DNA of 64,000 nt from assembly GCF_013283835.1 (NCBI RefSeq), contig NZ_CP054052.1, positions 744,001-808,000 of the forward strand, read 5' to 3'. The position numbers were made by a program, and so were the translations under genes. The first letter of the stretch is position 1; the number at the start of each line of letters is the position of its first letter. The stretch comes from Poseidonibacter lekithochrous. Lineage in GTDB: Bacteria; Campylobacterota; Campylobacteria; Campylobacterales; Arcobacteraceae. The notes below the pieces were generated by a model. That model was not told the DNA's origin and searched no databases. It was given only the letters and a program-made list of their open reading frames with translations. This document shows positions 17,931 through 27,606 of the stretch, piece by piece.

Positions 17931-18960
17931 TTGTATCTTCGATCCAAGCGGAACCTATAACTTTTTGACCATCATAGAATACTGCTAATTGTCCAGCAGC
18001 AACTCCAAAAGCGGGTTCTTCTAAAGAAATTGAAGCTTTTGAATCTTCAATTTTAATTTTACATGGTATAGAATTTGATCTATATCTTAACTTTACAGTA
18101 CAGTCAAATTCTTTTTTCTCAATATACATATTTAAATTGTTAGCTATTACTTCATTAATTTCTAAAGCAGCTTTTTTCCCAACAACAATAGTATTATCCT
18201 TAGGGTTTAATTTTGTAACAAAATGTGGTTCATGTGCTCCATGAACTACAAAGCCTCTTCTTTTACCAATTGTATAATGTGCATAACCTTTATGAGTTCC
18301 AACAACATTACCTTTTTCATCTAAAACATCACCTTTTTGGTCAATATTGGCATGTTTTTTTACAACATCGGTATATACTGTTTCAACAAAACAAATCTCT
18401 TGTGATTCACTTTTTGCTGTAATCTTTTTATATACATCATCTAATTCTTCACCAAGTCTAACAATGTCGTCTTTTTTGTAAGTACTTAAGGGGAACATCA
18501 TATATGGAAGTGCTTCTTTATCTACTTGTGATAAGAAGTAAGATTGATCTTTACTTTTATCATCAGCTTCATAGAAAAATTTACCATCTGTTTTAGCATA
18601 GTGTCCAGTTGCAAGATATGAACAGTCTTTATCTTGAGCAAATTGTAACATTGCACCAAACTTGATTTGTTTATTACATTTTACACATGGGTTAGGAGTA
18701 GTTCCCTCTAGGTAAGAATCTACAAAGTAGTCATATACTTCTTGTGTAAATTTATCGCTTAAGTCTAATACGTGATATTTAATATCTAAGAATTTAGCAA
18801 CATCTTCAATATGTCCTAAGTTTTTTTCGTGGTAACCGTCAGTTCTATTATGAAGTTTTAAGTAAACACCTTCAACTTCGTAACCTTCTTTTTGTAGCAT
18901 ATAAGCAGTAACTGAAGAATCAATTCCTCCACTCATACCTACCATTACTTTTTTTTGCAT
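17926..18960 (-). CDS. mnmA: MnmA-1, epsilonproteobacterial-type tRNA 2-thiouridylase
   Basis: 344 aa. It activates U34 of tRNA-Lys, -Glu and -Gln with ATP and inserts sulfur to give 2-thiouridine. The PP-loop GMSGGIDSSV is at the N-terminus; the two catalytic cysteines lie in TPNPCVKCN and EICFVE; the C-terminal domain has HYTIGKRRGF and RYRSNSIPCK. The sequence style (GAHEPHFVTKLNPKDN) matches the Campylobacter enzyme, so this is probably the native copy. A decayed folK lies immediately upstream and a different mnmA beyond it. Confidence 0.93.
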   Translation of the reverse strand: MQKKVMVGMSGGIDSSVTAYMLQKEGYEVEGVYLKLHNRTDGYHEKNLGHIEDVAKFLDIKYHVLDLSDKFTQEVYDYFVDSYLEGTTPNPCVKCNKQIKFGAMLQFAQDKDCSYLATGHYAKTDGKFFYEADDKSKDQSYFLSQVDKEALPYMMFPLSTYKKDDIVRLGEELDDVYKKITAKSESQEICFVETVYTDVVKKHANIDQKGDVLDEKGNVVGTHKGYAHYTIGKRRGFVVHGAHEPHFVTKLNPKDNTIVVGKKAALEINEVIANNLNMYIEKKEFDCTVKLRYRSNSIPCKIKIEDSKASISLEEPAFGVAAGQLAVFYDGQKVIGSAWIEDTK

Positions 18961-18990
18961 ATTTAACCCTTTAAAAAGTTTCTTTTTTAT

Positions 18991-19207
18991 TTTAAAGGAA
19001 TAATTAGTGATTCTATATTTGCCAAATCTTTATAAGAAATAATAAGTTTTTTGTATTAATTTTTATTATCTAAGGTTCTAGGCGTATCTTGAAAGGATCG
19101 CTTTATTCCGTATCTTATTTCTAATCTTTGTTAATTTATGAAAATTGTTTGTTCGAGATTAGTATAAGGTAGCATTATAGCATTTTAAAAGAATTTTATT
19201 CTAAATA
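18991..19207 (-). pseudogene. folK: Decayed fragment of folK
   Basis: This stretch aligns with the 3' part of the intact folK (20445-20689). A block of 30 bases (19075-19104 against 20553-20582) is identical but for one base and covers the conserved HPPK motif region. The fragment lacks the 5' half of the gene, has a deletion of about 28 bases upstream of that block, and carries many substitutions. It sits right after the start of mnmA-1, just as the real folK sits after the start of mnmA-2, so it marks an old duplication. Confidence 0.85.
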
Positions 19208-19283
19208 GGAGAGTTTTATTTAAGTTGATGGTATTGGGAAAGAGTAATTCTATCCCAATATTTTTTGAAAAAAGTAAGTATTT

Positions 19284-20384
19284 CTAATTAAAGTAATTAC
19301 TTATAAATCCACCACCAAGGCAGTATTCACCATCATATAAAACAAGACTTTGTCCTAAAGTAACAGCTCTTTGAGGTTTATCAAATGTAACTATGACTTT
19401 ATCCCCTTCCGTTGATGTTACTGTACAAGCTTGTTTTTGTTGTCTATATCTAATTTGTGCCATTAGTTTATCACCAATTTTAGGTGCATGCTCTAATACC
19501 CAGTGCATATGAGAGGCTTCAACATTTTGGTTCATTAATAATGGATGAACTGTATCTTGAACAACTGTTAGTGTATTGTTTTCAATATTTTTTTGTGCAG
19601 CATACCATGGCTTATGGATATGTCCATCAGATTCAGTCTCTTTAATTCCACCAAGACCAATACCTTTTCTTTGACCTAATGTGTAACAAATAAGACCTTT
19701 GTGTTTACCTATTACTTTTCCATTTTCATCTATAATATCACCAGGAACGGCTTTTAAATGTTGTGTAATAAAATCATCAAATCTTTGATTACCAATAAAA
19801 CATATACCAGTACTATCTTTTTTATCACTAACTGGAAGATTATGTTCTCTTGCAATTTCTCGCACTTCTGTTTTTGTTAAATCTCCAAGTGGAAACATAG
19901 CTTGTGAAAGTTGTTCACTAGATAGTGCATGTAAAAAGTAAGATTGATCTTTTGAACTGTCTTTTGGAGTATCTAATACATAGTGGTCTTCATGTTTAGA
20001 TATCTTTGCATAATGTCCCATTGCAATAAAATCAGCACCCATTTTTTTAGCTTCATTTAAAAATACATTAAACTTGATTTCTCTATTACATAAAATATCT
20101 GGATTAGGAGTAAGTCCTTTTTTTAAACCTTCTAAGAATACATCAAATACTTTTCCTCTGTATTCTTCAACAAAGTCTTTACCTTTTACTTCAATGCCAA
20201 TTATTTCACCAACTTTTTTTGCATCTTCAAACTCTATACGATTAGGACATTGACTACCTTTTACACCATAGTCCCAATTTCGCATAAATAAGCCTATTAC
20301 TTCATAACCTTGCTGTTTTAACAATAAAGCAGTAACTGATGAATCAACACCACCAGACATTCCAACAACTACTTTTTTCTTCAT
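19284..20384 (-). CDS. mnmA: MnmA-2, long-form tRNA 2-thiouridylase-like protein
   Basis: 366 aa, with the architecture of the E. coli enzyme rather than that of the neighbouring MnmA-1: PP-loop GMSGGVDSSVTALLL, IGLFMRNWDYG, catalytic Cys in TPNPDILCN and in DSTGICFIG, TLGQRKGIGLGG, and the C-terminal VTLGQSLVLYDGEYCLGGG. All expected active-site residues appear intact, so it should thiolate tRNA U34 or a closely related target. It overlaps folK by 4 bp. The coexistence of two unlike MnmA proteins suggests this one came by transfer. Confidence 0.9.
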   Translation of the reverse strand: MKKKVVVGMSGGVDSSVTALLLKQQGYEVIGLFMRNWDYGVKGSQCPNRIEFEDAKKVGEIIGIEVKGKDFVEEYRGKVFDVFLEGLKKGLTPNPDILCNREIKFNVFLNEAKKMGADFIAMGHYAKISKHEDHYVLDTPKDSSKDQSYFLHALSSEQLSQAMFPLGDLTKTEVREIAREHNLPVSDKKDSTGICFIGNQRFDDFITQHLKAVPGDIIDENGKVIGKHKGLICYTLGQRKGIGLGGIKETESDGHIHKPWYAAQKNIENNTLTVVQDTVHPLLMNQNVEASHMHWVLEHAPKIGDKLMAQIRYRQQKQACTVTSTEGDKVIVTFDKPQRAVTLGQSLVLYDGEYCLGGGFISNYFN

Positions 20385-20911
20385 TTTCTACCCTTATAAA
20401 TTCTATATATTTTATTTGCTCTTGTTTTTATTGTTTTCATATAATTTAAAGGAATAATCACTGATTCTCTATTTGCCCAGTCTTTGTGAGGGATAATAAG
20501 GTTTTCTGTATGAATTTTCTTATTATCAAAAAATATAATATCTATATCCAGAGTTCTAGGCGCATCTTGAAAGGATCGCTTTCTTCCATATCTAATTTCT
20601 AGCCTTTGCATAATTTTTAAAAATTCATTAGGAGCTAGATTAGTTTTAAGCGTGATTATACCATTTAAAAAGTCATTTTGTTCTAAATATCCAAAAGGTG
20701 GATTCTGAAGTAGGGGACTTGCCATTATAATATCAAATTTTGTATGACTATTTAAACACAATAATAACTTGTCAAATGTTTGTTTTACATTTCCTACATT
20801 TCCCCCAATTCCGATAGTAACAATATGTCTTTTTGAGGATTTTTTCTTATTTACATAAGGAAAATTGCTTGTTCTAAAAAGTGTTAAACTTTCACTTATT
20901 TTTTTTTTCAA
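20381..20911 (-). CDS. folK: FolK, HPPK of folate synthesis
   Basis: 176 aa. It transfers pyrophosphate from ATP to 6-hydroxymethyl-7,8-dihydropterin. Seen: IGIGGNVGNV at the start of the fold, NPPFGYLEQNDFLNG, and the HPPK signature RKRSFQDAPRTLDIDIIFFD. A basic N-terminal extension of about 25 residues precedes the fold. It overlaps mnmA-2. The folK-aroQ neighbourhood is shared with Campylobacter. Confidence 0.95.
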   Translation of the reverse strand: MKKKISESLTLFRTSNFPYVNKKKSSKRHIVTIGIGGNVGNVKQTFDKLLLCLNSHTKFDIIMASPLLQNPPFGYLEQNDFLNGIITLKTNLAPNEFLKIMQRLEIRYGRKRSFQDAPRTLDIDIIFFDNKKIHTENLIIPHKDWANRESVIIPLNYMKTIKTRANKIYRIYKGRK

Positions 20912-20985
20912 ATTTTTCTCTTTTTTTCCTGATAAATTAAAGTTTACTTAAATACTCAAGATTTATTTCTGCAATTTTTATAAAA

Positions 20986-22011
20986 TTAAAGGATAATGGC
21001 TTTACCATTTTTCATTACAACTGTATCTTCAATTCTAACACCAAATTCATTTGGTATATAAATTCCAGGTTCAACTGTAAAGACCATATTATCTTCAATT
21101 ATTACATCTGATTTACTGTTAATATTTGGAAATTCATGAATATCTAATCCTACTCCATGTCCAGTACTGTGAATAAAGTATTTCCCATATCCAGCTTTTT
21201 CAATAACAGATCTAGTAAGATTATCAATTTGACTAGCTTTCATTCCTACTTTTGCATTTTCAATTGCATTTAATTGTGCTTTGTAAACTAAGTCATAAAT
21301 TTTTTGATGTTTATGTTTCTTGAATTTTTGTTCTCTCTTAAAAGAGAAGTTTTCAAAATTAACAGCTGCGGTACAAGTTCTATCAGAACAATATCTTTTA
21401 TATTTAACTCCCGCATCAACTAATAATAAATCATTAAGTTTTAATTTCTTTTTACTTGGAAGTGCATGGGGTTTTGCTGCATTTTCATTAATGGCAATAA
21501 TAGGATCAAAACTAAGATCTAGTTTTCCCATTTGGCTCATTTTCTCTAAACCTTTAAAAAATAAATGTTGCTCAGATTTTTTAAAACCATTTTTTCTAAT
21601 ATATTTAGCTAGTTCTTTAAAACCTTTTCTACCATGTTTTGCAGCTTTAGCTAATATTTCTATCTCTTCATCACTTTTAATAATTCTTTTTTGCTTAGAA
21701 AAATTCGGCTCTTGAATAAATTGTGTTTTTAAATCTTTACTTAGATTTGTATATAGTGCATATGTAAAGTCATTAGGATCAAAAGTAATTTTTTTTATCT
21801 TATTTTTTATTAGAATTTCTTTTGCAGTTTCCACTAGATTTGATGATTCAATTACTTCGCAATCTTTAGCAAACTCTTTTGCTTCTGTAGTATATCTTGC
21901 ATCAGTAATAAAGTATCTATCACTACCTAATTTTAGGAAAATTACATTGTCACAAGAAAACTTTGATTCAAAATAAACTGCATTTTCATCTCGTAAAATA
22001 AAATTTTTCAT
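20986..22011 (-). CDS. M24-family aminopeptidase (Xaa-Pro type)
   Basis: 341 aa, cytoplasmic. The creatinase-like N-terminal domain is short, followed by the M24 metal-binding fold with LLVDAGVKYKRYCSD, HSTGHGVGLDIHEFP and VFTVEPGIYIP plus the last Glu in VRIEDTVV, which together supply the Asp, His and Glu ligands of a two-metal site. It probably removes residues before proline from peptides. It is divergent from aroQ and upstream of folK. Confidence 0.9.
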   Translation of the reverse strand: MKNFILRDENAVYFESKFSCDNVIFLKLGSDRYFITDARYTTEAKEFAKDCEVIESSNLVETAKEILIKNKIKKITFDPNDFTYALYTNLSKDLKTQFIQEPNFSKQKRIIKSDEEIEILAKAAKHGRKGFKELAKYIRKNGFKKSEQHLFFKGLEKMSQMGKLDLSFDPIIAINENAAKPHALPSKKKLKLNDLLLVDAGVKYKRYCSDRTCTAAVNFENFSFKREQKFKKHKHQKIYDLVYKAQLNAIENAKVGMKASQIDNLTRSVIEKAGYGKYFIHSTGHGVGLDIHEFPNINSKSDVIIEDNMVFTVEPGIYIPNEFGVRIEDTVVMKNGKAIIL

Positions 22012-22087
22012 AATTGCTCGTTCCTTTGGTGTGGTTTAACATAAATTTAAATATAATCTTACCTAAATTTTATAAAAGGAATATAAT

Positions 22088-22561
22088 ATGAAAATAGCCG
22101 TAATTCAAGGACCAAACTTAAATATGTTAGGTATTAGAGAACAACACATTTATGGTCCAATGAGTTTAGATCAAATTCATGAACAACTAAAAAATGCAGC
22201 AGAACAAAATGGAGTAGAATTAGAATTCTTCCAGTCAAACCTAGAGGGTGAGATTGTAGATAGAGTTCAAGAATGTTTAGGAACAGTAGATGGTATTATG
22301 ATTAATCCAGCTGCATATTCACATACTTCAATTGCAATCAAAGATGCATTAGCAGCTGTTGAAATGCCAACAGTAGAAGTACATATTTCAAATATTTATA
22401 AAAGAGAAGAATTCAGACAAAAATCTGTAACTGCTGGTTCTACAACTGGTGTTATTACAGGATTTGGACCATTTGGTTACCACATGGGATTAATTGCATT
22501 AATGCAAATTATTTCTGAAATCAAAGCAGTAGAAGAAGCTCAACAAGAAACTGCTGAATAA
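22088..22561 (+). CDS. aroQ: Type II 3-dehydroquinate dehydratase
   Basis: 157 aa, typical of the small type II enzyme of the shikimate pathway. Motifs: [18 protein letters not shown] with the catalytic Tyr, [25 protein letters not shown] and [14 protein letters not shown]. Shine-Dalgarno AAAGGAA precedes the ATG. It begins a plus-strand run with the amidohydrolase (11-bp gap) and sppA. Confidence 0.97.
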   Translation: MKIAVIQGPNLNMLGIREQHIYGPMSLDQIHEQLKNAAEQNGVELEFFQSNLEGEIVDRVQECLGTVDGIMINPAAYSHTSIAIKDALAAVEMPTVEVHISNIYKREEFRQKSVTAGSTTGVITGFGPFGYHMGLIALMQIISEIKAVEEAQQETAE

Positions 22562-22572
22562 TTAGTATTTAA

Positions 22573-23796
22573 ATGAAAATATTAAGTGCAAAGTGGGTAC
22601 TTACCTGCGATGAAAATAACAGTATCATTGAAAATGGTGCTGTTGTTTTTAATGAAAAAATAATAGACATAGACTCTCTTGAAAATATCCAAAAAAAATA
22701 TCCAGACTTAGAAGTAGAAGAATCAAAAGAAAATTCAGTTTTAATGCCAGGGCTTATTAATTCCCATGTACATTTAGAGTTTTCTGCTAATAGTACAACT
22801 TTAAAGTATGGTAACTTTATGAACTGGTTAAATTCAGTAATTAAAAATAGAGATGCTCTAGTAGAAAAAGCTACAAGTAAATTAATCTCTACAAAACTTG
22901 ATAGAATGAAAAAAACTGGTACTACAAGTATTGGTGCAATTTCTTCTTATTCGTTTGATTTAGAAGCTTGTATTAAAAGTCCTATTAATACTGTATTCTT
23001 TTGTGAAGTAATTGGTACGAAAATGGATATGGTTGATACTTTATTCGCTGATTTTAAATCAAGACTAGAAGGTGCTAAACAAAGTGCTAGTAAGAATTTT
23101 ATTCCTGCTGTTGCTATTCACTCACCTTATTCAGTACATCCTTTTTTAGTTAGAGAATCATTACGGCTAGCAAAAGAAGAAAATTTTGCAGTATCATCTC
23201 ATTTTTTAGAATCTCCAGAAGAGTTTGAATGGTTACATAAAGACCAAGGTCTTTTTATTGATTTCTTTAAAAACTTTTTAGGTCAAGATAAAGCTGTTAC
23301 AAAACCTATGGAGTTTTTAAATAACTTCTCAAATGTGAATAACTTATCTTTTACACATTGTGTGGAAGCAAGTGATGCTGATATTGAAAAAATTAAATCT
23401 TTAGGTGCTAGTATAAACCATTGTGTTACTTCAAATAGAGTATTAAATAATTCAAAACTAGATATTAGTAAATTAGATGATATCAATCTTACTATTGGTA
23501 CTGATGGATTAAGTTCTAATAATTCTTTATCTATGTTTGATGAATTAAGAAATGCTTTAATGATGCATACAGATATTAATATTAACTCTTTAGCTAGTAA
23601 GTTATTAAAAGCTGCAACACTTAATGGTGCAAAAGCTTTAGGATTAAATAAAGGTGCTTTACAAAAAGATTTAGATGCTGATATTATTTCATTTACATTG
23701 CCAGATGATATTGAAGAGAGTGAAGATTTAGCTATGCATATTATATTACATACTAAATTCGTAGATAAAACAATTATAGGAGGAATAGATGCTTAA
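22573..23796 (+). CDS. Aminofutalosine deaminase-family amidohydrolase
   Basis: 407 aa, amidohydrolase superfamily. The metal site is visible: NSHVHLEFSA, SHFLES, THCVEA and GTDGLSSNNSLSMFDELR. The family member at this place in Campylobacterota (between aroQ and sppA) is annotated as aminofutalosine deaminase-type, part of the futalosine route to menaquinone. The exact substrate here is inferred from family and synteny; a related deaminase (for example guanine or adenosine-like) is an alternative. It overlaps sppA by 8 bp. Confidence 0.85.
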   Translation: MKILSAKWVLTCDENNSIIENGAVVFNEKIIDIDSLENIQKKYPDLEVEESKENSVLMPGLINSHVHLEFSANSTTLKYGNFMNWLNSVIKNRDALVEKATSKLISTKLDRMKKTGTTSIGAISSYSFDLEACIKSPINTVFFCEVIGTKMDMVDTLFADFKSRLEGAKQSASKNFIPAVAIHSPYSVHPFLVRESLRLAKEENFAVSSHFLESPEEFEWLHKDQGLFIDFFKNFLGQDKAVTKPMEFLNNFSNVNNLSFTHCVEASDADIEKIKSLGASINHCVTSNRVLNNSKLDISKLDDINLTIGTDGLSSNNSLSMFDELRNALMMHTDININSLASKLLKAATLNGAKALGLNKGALQKDLDADIISFTLPDDIEESEDLAMHIILHTKFVDKTIIGGIDA

Positions 23797-24679
23797 TTTC
23801 TTTAAAACTATTTTCTCTCCTATTATTGCTATATTAGATTTTATTACAAAATATTTTAAGACAGTTGTATTTTTAACTATTATTTATTTTGTTGTATATG
23901 GTACTAATGGCAATAATATGGATTCAGGAAGTTTTGAAACTGCAAACTTACAAAGAATTGATCTTGTGGGGCCAATTTTAGATGTAAGTAAAACATTAGA
24001 AGATATAGAAAAAGCTAAAAATGATTCTAATATAAAAGGTGTTTTACTTGTAGTGAATTCTCCTGGTGGATCTGTTGCTCCATCTGTTGAATTAGCTTAT
24101 GCAATAAAAGAACTTAAAACAGTTAAACCAGTTATTGCTTATGCAAGTGGTGTAATTGCAAGTGGTTCATATTATGCTTCTATTTGGGCAGATAAAATTA
24201 TTGCAAACCCTGGATCTATGGTTGGTTCAATTGGAGTTATTATGCAAGGTGTAAATACTGAAGAGCTAATGGCAAAAATTGGAGTTTCAACTCAAACAGT
24301 GAAAGCTGGTAAATACAAAGAGTCAGGAACACCAACTAGAAAATGGTTTGATTATGAAAAACAACAATTACAAAGTATTATTGATGATACTTACCAAATG
24401 TTTATAAGTGATGTTGCAAGTGCAAGAAAACTTAATGTTAAAGATCATACTATTTATGCAGATGCAAAAGTATTTACTGCAAGACAAGCCAAAAATGTTG
24501 GTTTAGTTGATGAGGTAGCTACTATTTCAAGTGCAAAAAGTCAAATTGCAAAACTATCAAAAGTTAAAGTTGCAGTTTGGAATAAACAAGATAAATTTGA
24601 AAAATTTATGGATAAGTTGATCAGTGAAACTGTATCAAAAATCTCAATGAATTTTGCAAGTACACTAAAAGCTTATTAA
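23789..24679 (+). CDS. sppA: SppA-type signal peptide peptidase (S49)
   Basis: 296 aa, the short form. One N-terminal membrane helix (about 20-38, VFLTIIYFVVYG) anchors it, with the protease domain outside. Motifs: VVNSPGGSVAPSVE, the nucleophile region ASGVIASGSYYASIWADKI with NPGSMVGSIGVI, and the Lys general base in GKYKESGTPTRKW. It degrades cleaved signal peptides in the membrane. A strong GGAGG lies 5 bases before the start. Last gene of the aroQ run. Confidence 0.93.
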   Translation: MLNFFKTIFSPIIAILDFITKYFKTVVFLTIIYFVVYGTNGNNMDSGSFETANLQRIDLVGPILDVSKTLEDIEKAKNDSNIKGVLLVVNSPGGSVAPSVELAYAIKELKTVKPVIAYASGVIASGSYYASIWADKIIANPGSMVGSIGVIMQGVNTEELMAKIGVSTQTVKAGKYKESGTPTRKWFDYEKQQLQSIIDDTYQMFISDVASARKLNVKDHTIYADAKVFTARQAKNVGLVDEVATISSAKSQIAKLSKVKVAVWNKQDKFEKFMDKLISETVSKISMNFASTLKAY

Positions 24680-24686
24680 AACTAGT

Positions 24687-24719
24687 AAAAAAAGAGGAGA
24701 ATATAACTTCTCTTTTTTT
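24687..24719 (+). terminator. Intrinsic terminator of the aroQ-sppA run
   Basis: 13-bp stem with one G-T mismatch (24687-24699 with 24707-24719) ending in a run of seven T. Confidence 0.85.
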
Positions 24720-24875
24720 GCAAAAATTAGTTAAATTACACATTATTGTGATATACTCCCGAAAATCATAGTAATAAACTACATTTTCTTCATTTCGAAA
24801 ACTATAACAATTTCATAGTTTCATTAATCAAAAAGATCTTTTTTATAAATTACTATAGCAAACAAAAGGTAATTA
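24720..24875 (+). promoter_or_regulatory. Promoter and leader region of rhlE
   Basis: A TATACT box (24753-24758) would give a leader of over 100 bases before the rhlE ATG. The leader holds an inverted repeat around GAAAACTAT / ATAGTTTC (24797-24822) and the palindrome AAAAGATCTTTT. Long structured leaders are common for cold-regulated RNA helicases, but regulation here is inferred. Confidence 0.35.
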
Positions 24876-26303
24876 ATGTCATTTACACAATTAGGTTTAA
24901 ATAGTGATATCCTAAAAGCTATTAAAGAGCAAGGATATACAGAACCTACACCAATACAAAAACAAGCTATTCCAGTTATTCTACAAAAAGAAGACGTTTT
25001 AGCAGCAGCTCAAACGGGAACAGGAAAAACAGCAGGTTTTACACTACCAATGTTAAATCTACTTAGTGCAAAATCTCCTAAAAAAGGTAATAAACCTTAT
25101 GTTAGAGCTTTAATTTTAACACCAACAAGAGAGTTAGCTTCTCAAGTTGCACAAAATGTAGAGGAATACAGTCAATATCTTCCTATTAAAACTTCAGTGA
25201 TATTTGGAGGAGTTGGAATCAACCCTCAAAAAGCACAATTAAGAAAAGGAGTTGATATAGTAATTGCAACTCCTGGAAGATTATTAGATCACGTATCACA
25301 AAACTCAATAGATTTATCAAGAGTTGAATTTTTAGTTCTTGATGAAGCAGATAGAATGTTAGATATGGGATTTATTCATGATATTAAAAAAGTAATATCA
25401 AATCTTCCATCTCACAGACAAAATCTTCTATTCTCTGCTACTTTTTCTGATGAAATTAAAAAACTAGCAGGTGGATTTTTAAATAATCCAAAAATAATTG
25501 AAGTAGCTAGAAGAAATACATCTTCAGCTCAAGTTGAACAAATTGTTCATTATGTGAAAAAAGATCAGAAAAGAAATTTATTATGTTACATAATTAAAGA
25601 AAATAATTTATCACAAGTATTAGTATTTACTCGTACTAAACATGGTGCAAATAGATTAACTGATTATTTAAAAAATTATAATATCTCAGCTGCTGCTATT
25701 CATGGTAGTAAATCACAAGGTGCAAGAACAAAAGCATTAGCTGATTTTAAATCAAATGAAATTAGAGTTTTAGTAGCAACTGATATTGCGGCTCGTGGTA
25801 TTGATATTGAACTTTTACCAAATGTAATTAATTATGAGTTACCAAATGTTCCAGAAGATTATGTTCACAGAATCGGTAGAACTGGTAGAGCTGGTAATGT
25901 AGGAATTGCAATGTCTTTAGTTTGTAATGAAGAGTTTGAATATTTAAGAGATATTGAGAAGTTAATTAAAAAAGATTTAGAAGTAGTAGCTATTGATGGA
26001 TATACAGTATCAAAATTAACTAAAGTTAAAAAAGATACTAGTAACAAAAACAATAATTCTAGAAACTCAAATAGAAACTCTAAACCAAAAGAGAATAAAA
26101 GAGAAAAAAGAACAGATAGAAAAGATGATAAAAACCCTAGAAATAAATCTGCAAAAGATAATAAAAAAAGATTTGATAAAAAAAGTGAAAATAAATCTTT
26201 AATTGAAACTTGGGAAAAAGAGTTAAAAAAAGAAAAAGCAAAACCTAGAAATAGAAGAATTTCTAGTGAATCTCAAAGAAGAGTTTCTTCAAGAAATAGC
26301 TAA
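24876..26303 (+). CDS. rhlE: DEAD-box RNA helicase, RhlE type
   Basis: 475 aa. Q motif FTQLGLN...PTPIQ, motif [10 protein letters not shown], motif Ia PTRELASQV, motif II DEAD, motif III SAT, and motif [12 protein letters not shown] are all present, followed by a long basic, Asn/Lys/Arg-rich tail (about 375-475) for RNA binding. It should unwind RNA in ribosome assembly or mRNA decay. Shine-Dalgarno AAAGG. Single gene, ending in a strong shared terminator. Confidence 0.94.
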   Translation: MSFTQLGLNSDILKAIKEQGYTEPTPIQKQAIPVILQKEDVLAAAQTGTGKTAGFTLPMLNLLSAKSPKKGNKPYVRALILTPTRELASQVAQNVEEYSQYLPIKTSVIFGGVGINPQKAQLRKGVDIVIATPGRLLDHVSQNSIDLSRVEFLVLDEADRMLDMGFIHDIKKVISNLPSHRQNLLFSATFSDEIKKLAGGFLNNPKIIEVARRNTSSAQVEQIVHYVKKDQKRNLLCYIIKENNLSQVLVFTRTKHGANRLTDYLKNYNISAAAIHGSKSQGARTKALADFKSNEIRVLVATDIAARGIDIELLPNVINYELPNVPEDYVHRIGRTGRAGNVGIAMSLVCNEEFEYLRDIEKLIKKDLEVVAIDGYTVSKLTKVKKDTSNKNNNSRNSNRNSKPKENKREKRTDRKDDKNPRNKSAKDNKKRFDKKSENKSLIETWEKELKKEKAKPRNRRISSESQRRVSSRNS

Positions 26304-26321
26304 AAATACAAAATAAGAAAT

Positions 26322-26357
26322 AAAAAAGGGGAAGACATTTAAGTCTTCCCCTTTTTT
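26322..26357. terminator. Strong bidirectional terminator between rhlE and ackA-1
   Basis: 15-bp perfect stem (26322-26336 with 26343-26357) with GGGGAAGAC/GTCTTCCCC at its core and A- and T-runs on the two sides, serving both convergent genes. Confidence 0.92.
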
Positions 26358-26370
26358 TATGTAGTAAATA

Positions 26371-27573
26371 TTACTCAGAAATTCCAGAAACGATTTTGTA
26401 AGTATCGTTAGCAATAACGTACTCTTCATTTGTAGGAATAACAAAAATTCTACCAGATGAACCATTAGTAGAGATATCTCTAGCTTCACCAGATCTTTTG
26501 TTATTTTTAGTTGGGTCAATATTTAATCCCATGTAATCTAAACCAGCACAAACTTTTTCTCTGATTAATGCAGCATTTTCACCAATACCACCTGTGAAAC
26601 ATAATGCATCAACACCATCAAGTGCAGCAGCATAAGATCCAACATATTTTTTAATAATGTAAGCAATCATATCAACAGTTAATCTACATCTATCATCACC
26701 ATCTTCCATACCTTCAAGAACTTCTCTTAAGTCAGAAGATTTTCCAGAAATACCAACGATACCTGATTTTTTGTTAAGTACGTTTAACATTTCTTGGATA
26801 TCCCATTTTTCAGTATCCATCATGTATTGAATAGCACCTGCACCAATATCACCAGATCTAGTTCCCATCATTAAACCTTGAACTGGAGTAAGACCCATTG
26901 AAGTATCAATACATTTACCATCAAAGATAGCAGAAACAGAAGAACCATTTCCTAAGTGACAAACAATAATTCTAGTATTATGTTTTTTATCTAACATATT
27001 TCTAGCTTCATTTGATACGAAGTAGTGAGATGTACCATGGAATCCATATTTTCTAACACCATTTTTAGTGTATTGATCATAAGGAAGTGGATACATATAT
27101 GCGTAATCAGGCATAGTTTGGTGGAATGCAGTATCAAATACAGCTACATTTGGTTTACCTGGCATTAATTGTGCACAGATTTCCATACCCATAATGTTTG
27201 CTGGGTTATGTAATGGAGCTAAAGGTATTAATTCTTTCATTTTATCAATTACTTTATCTGTAACCATAACAGAACCAGCAAAGTCTTCCCCACCATGTAC
27301 TGCTCTATGTCCGATTGCTTCAATATCATCAATAGAGTTAATAACTTTACCTTCACCTTCAGTTAATGTTTTTAATACTAACTCAATTGCTTCCTTGTGA
27401 GTTGGCATAGAAACTTCTAATTTAACTTTTTGATCTTCACCAAATTCGTGTTTTAAAACACCATCAATTCCGATTCTTTCACATAGTCCTACTGCTAAAA
27501 CTTCCTTGTTTACTGGATTCATTAATTGATACTTTAATGATGAACTTCCTGCGTTTAAAATAAATACTAACAT
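26371..27573 (-). CDS. ackA: Acetate kinase 1
   Basis: 400 aa. It interconverts acetyl phosphate and ADP with acetate and ATP. N-terminal MLVFILNAGSSSLKYQLMNP and the signature regions VFDTAFHQTMP, YGFHGTSH, VCHLGNGSS, SMGLTPVQGLMMGTRSGD are intact, as is the C-terminal CFTGGIGENA. It is 33 bp after pta and shares its promoter, so pta-ackA is an operon for acetate activation or excretion. A second ackA lies on the other side of pta. Confidence 0.97.
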   Translation of the reverse strand: MLVFILNAGSSSLKYQLMNPVNKEVLAVGLCERIGIDGVLKHEFGEDQKVKLEVSMPTHKEAIELVLKTLTEGEGKVINSIDDIEAIGHRAVHGGEDFAGSVMVTDKVIDKMKELIPLAPLHNPANIMGMEICAQLMPGKPNVAVFDTAFHQTMPDYAYMYPLPYDQYTKNGVRKYGFHGTSHYFVSNEARNMLDKKHNTRIIVCHLGNGSSVSAIFDGKCIDTSMGLTPVQGLMMGTRSGDIGAGAIQYMMDTEKWDIQEMLNVLNKKSGIVGISGKSSDLREVLEGMEDGDDRCRLTVDMIAYIIKKYVGSYAAALDGVDALCFTGGIGENAALIREKVCAGLDYMGLNIDPTKNNKRSGEARDISTNGSSGRIFVIPTNEEYVIANDTYKIVSGISE

Positions 27574-27606
27574 ACTTCTGCTTCCTTTTGTTTAGTTATA
27601 TTAAAA

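Noticed and set aside
19231-19266. Inverted repeat ATTGGGA/TCCCAAT after mnmA-2 as an intrinsic terminator
   Set aside because: On the gene's strand no T-run follows; the T-run is on the opposite strand, where no gene ends.
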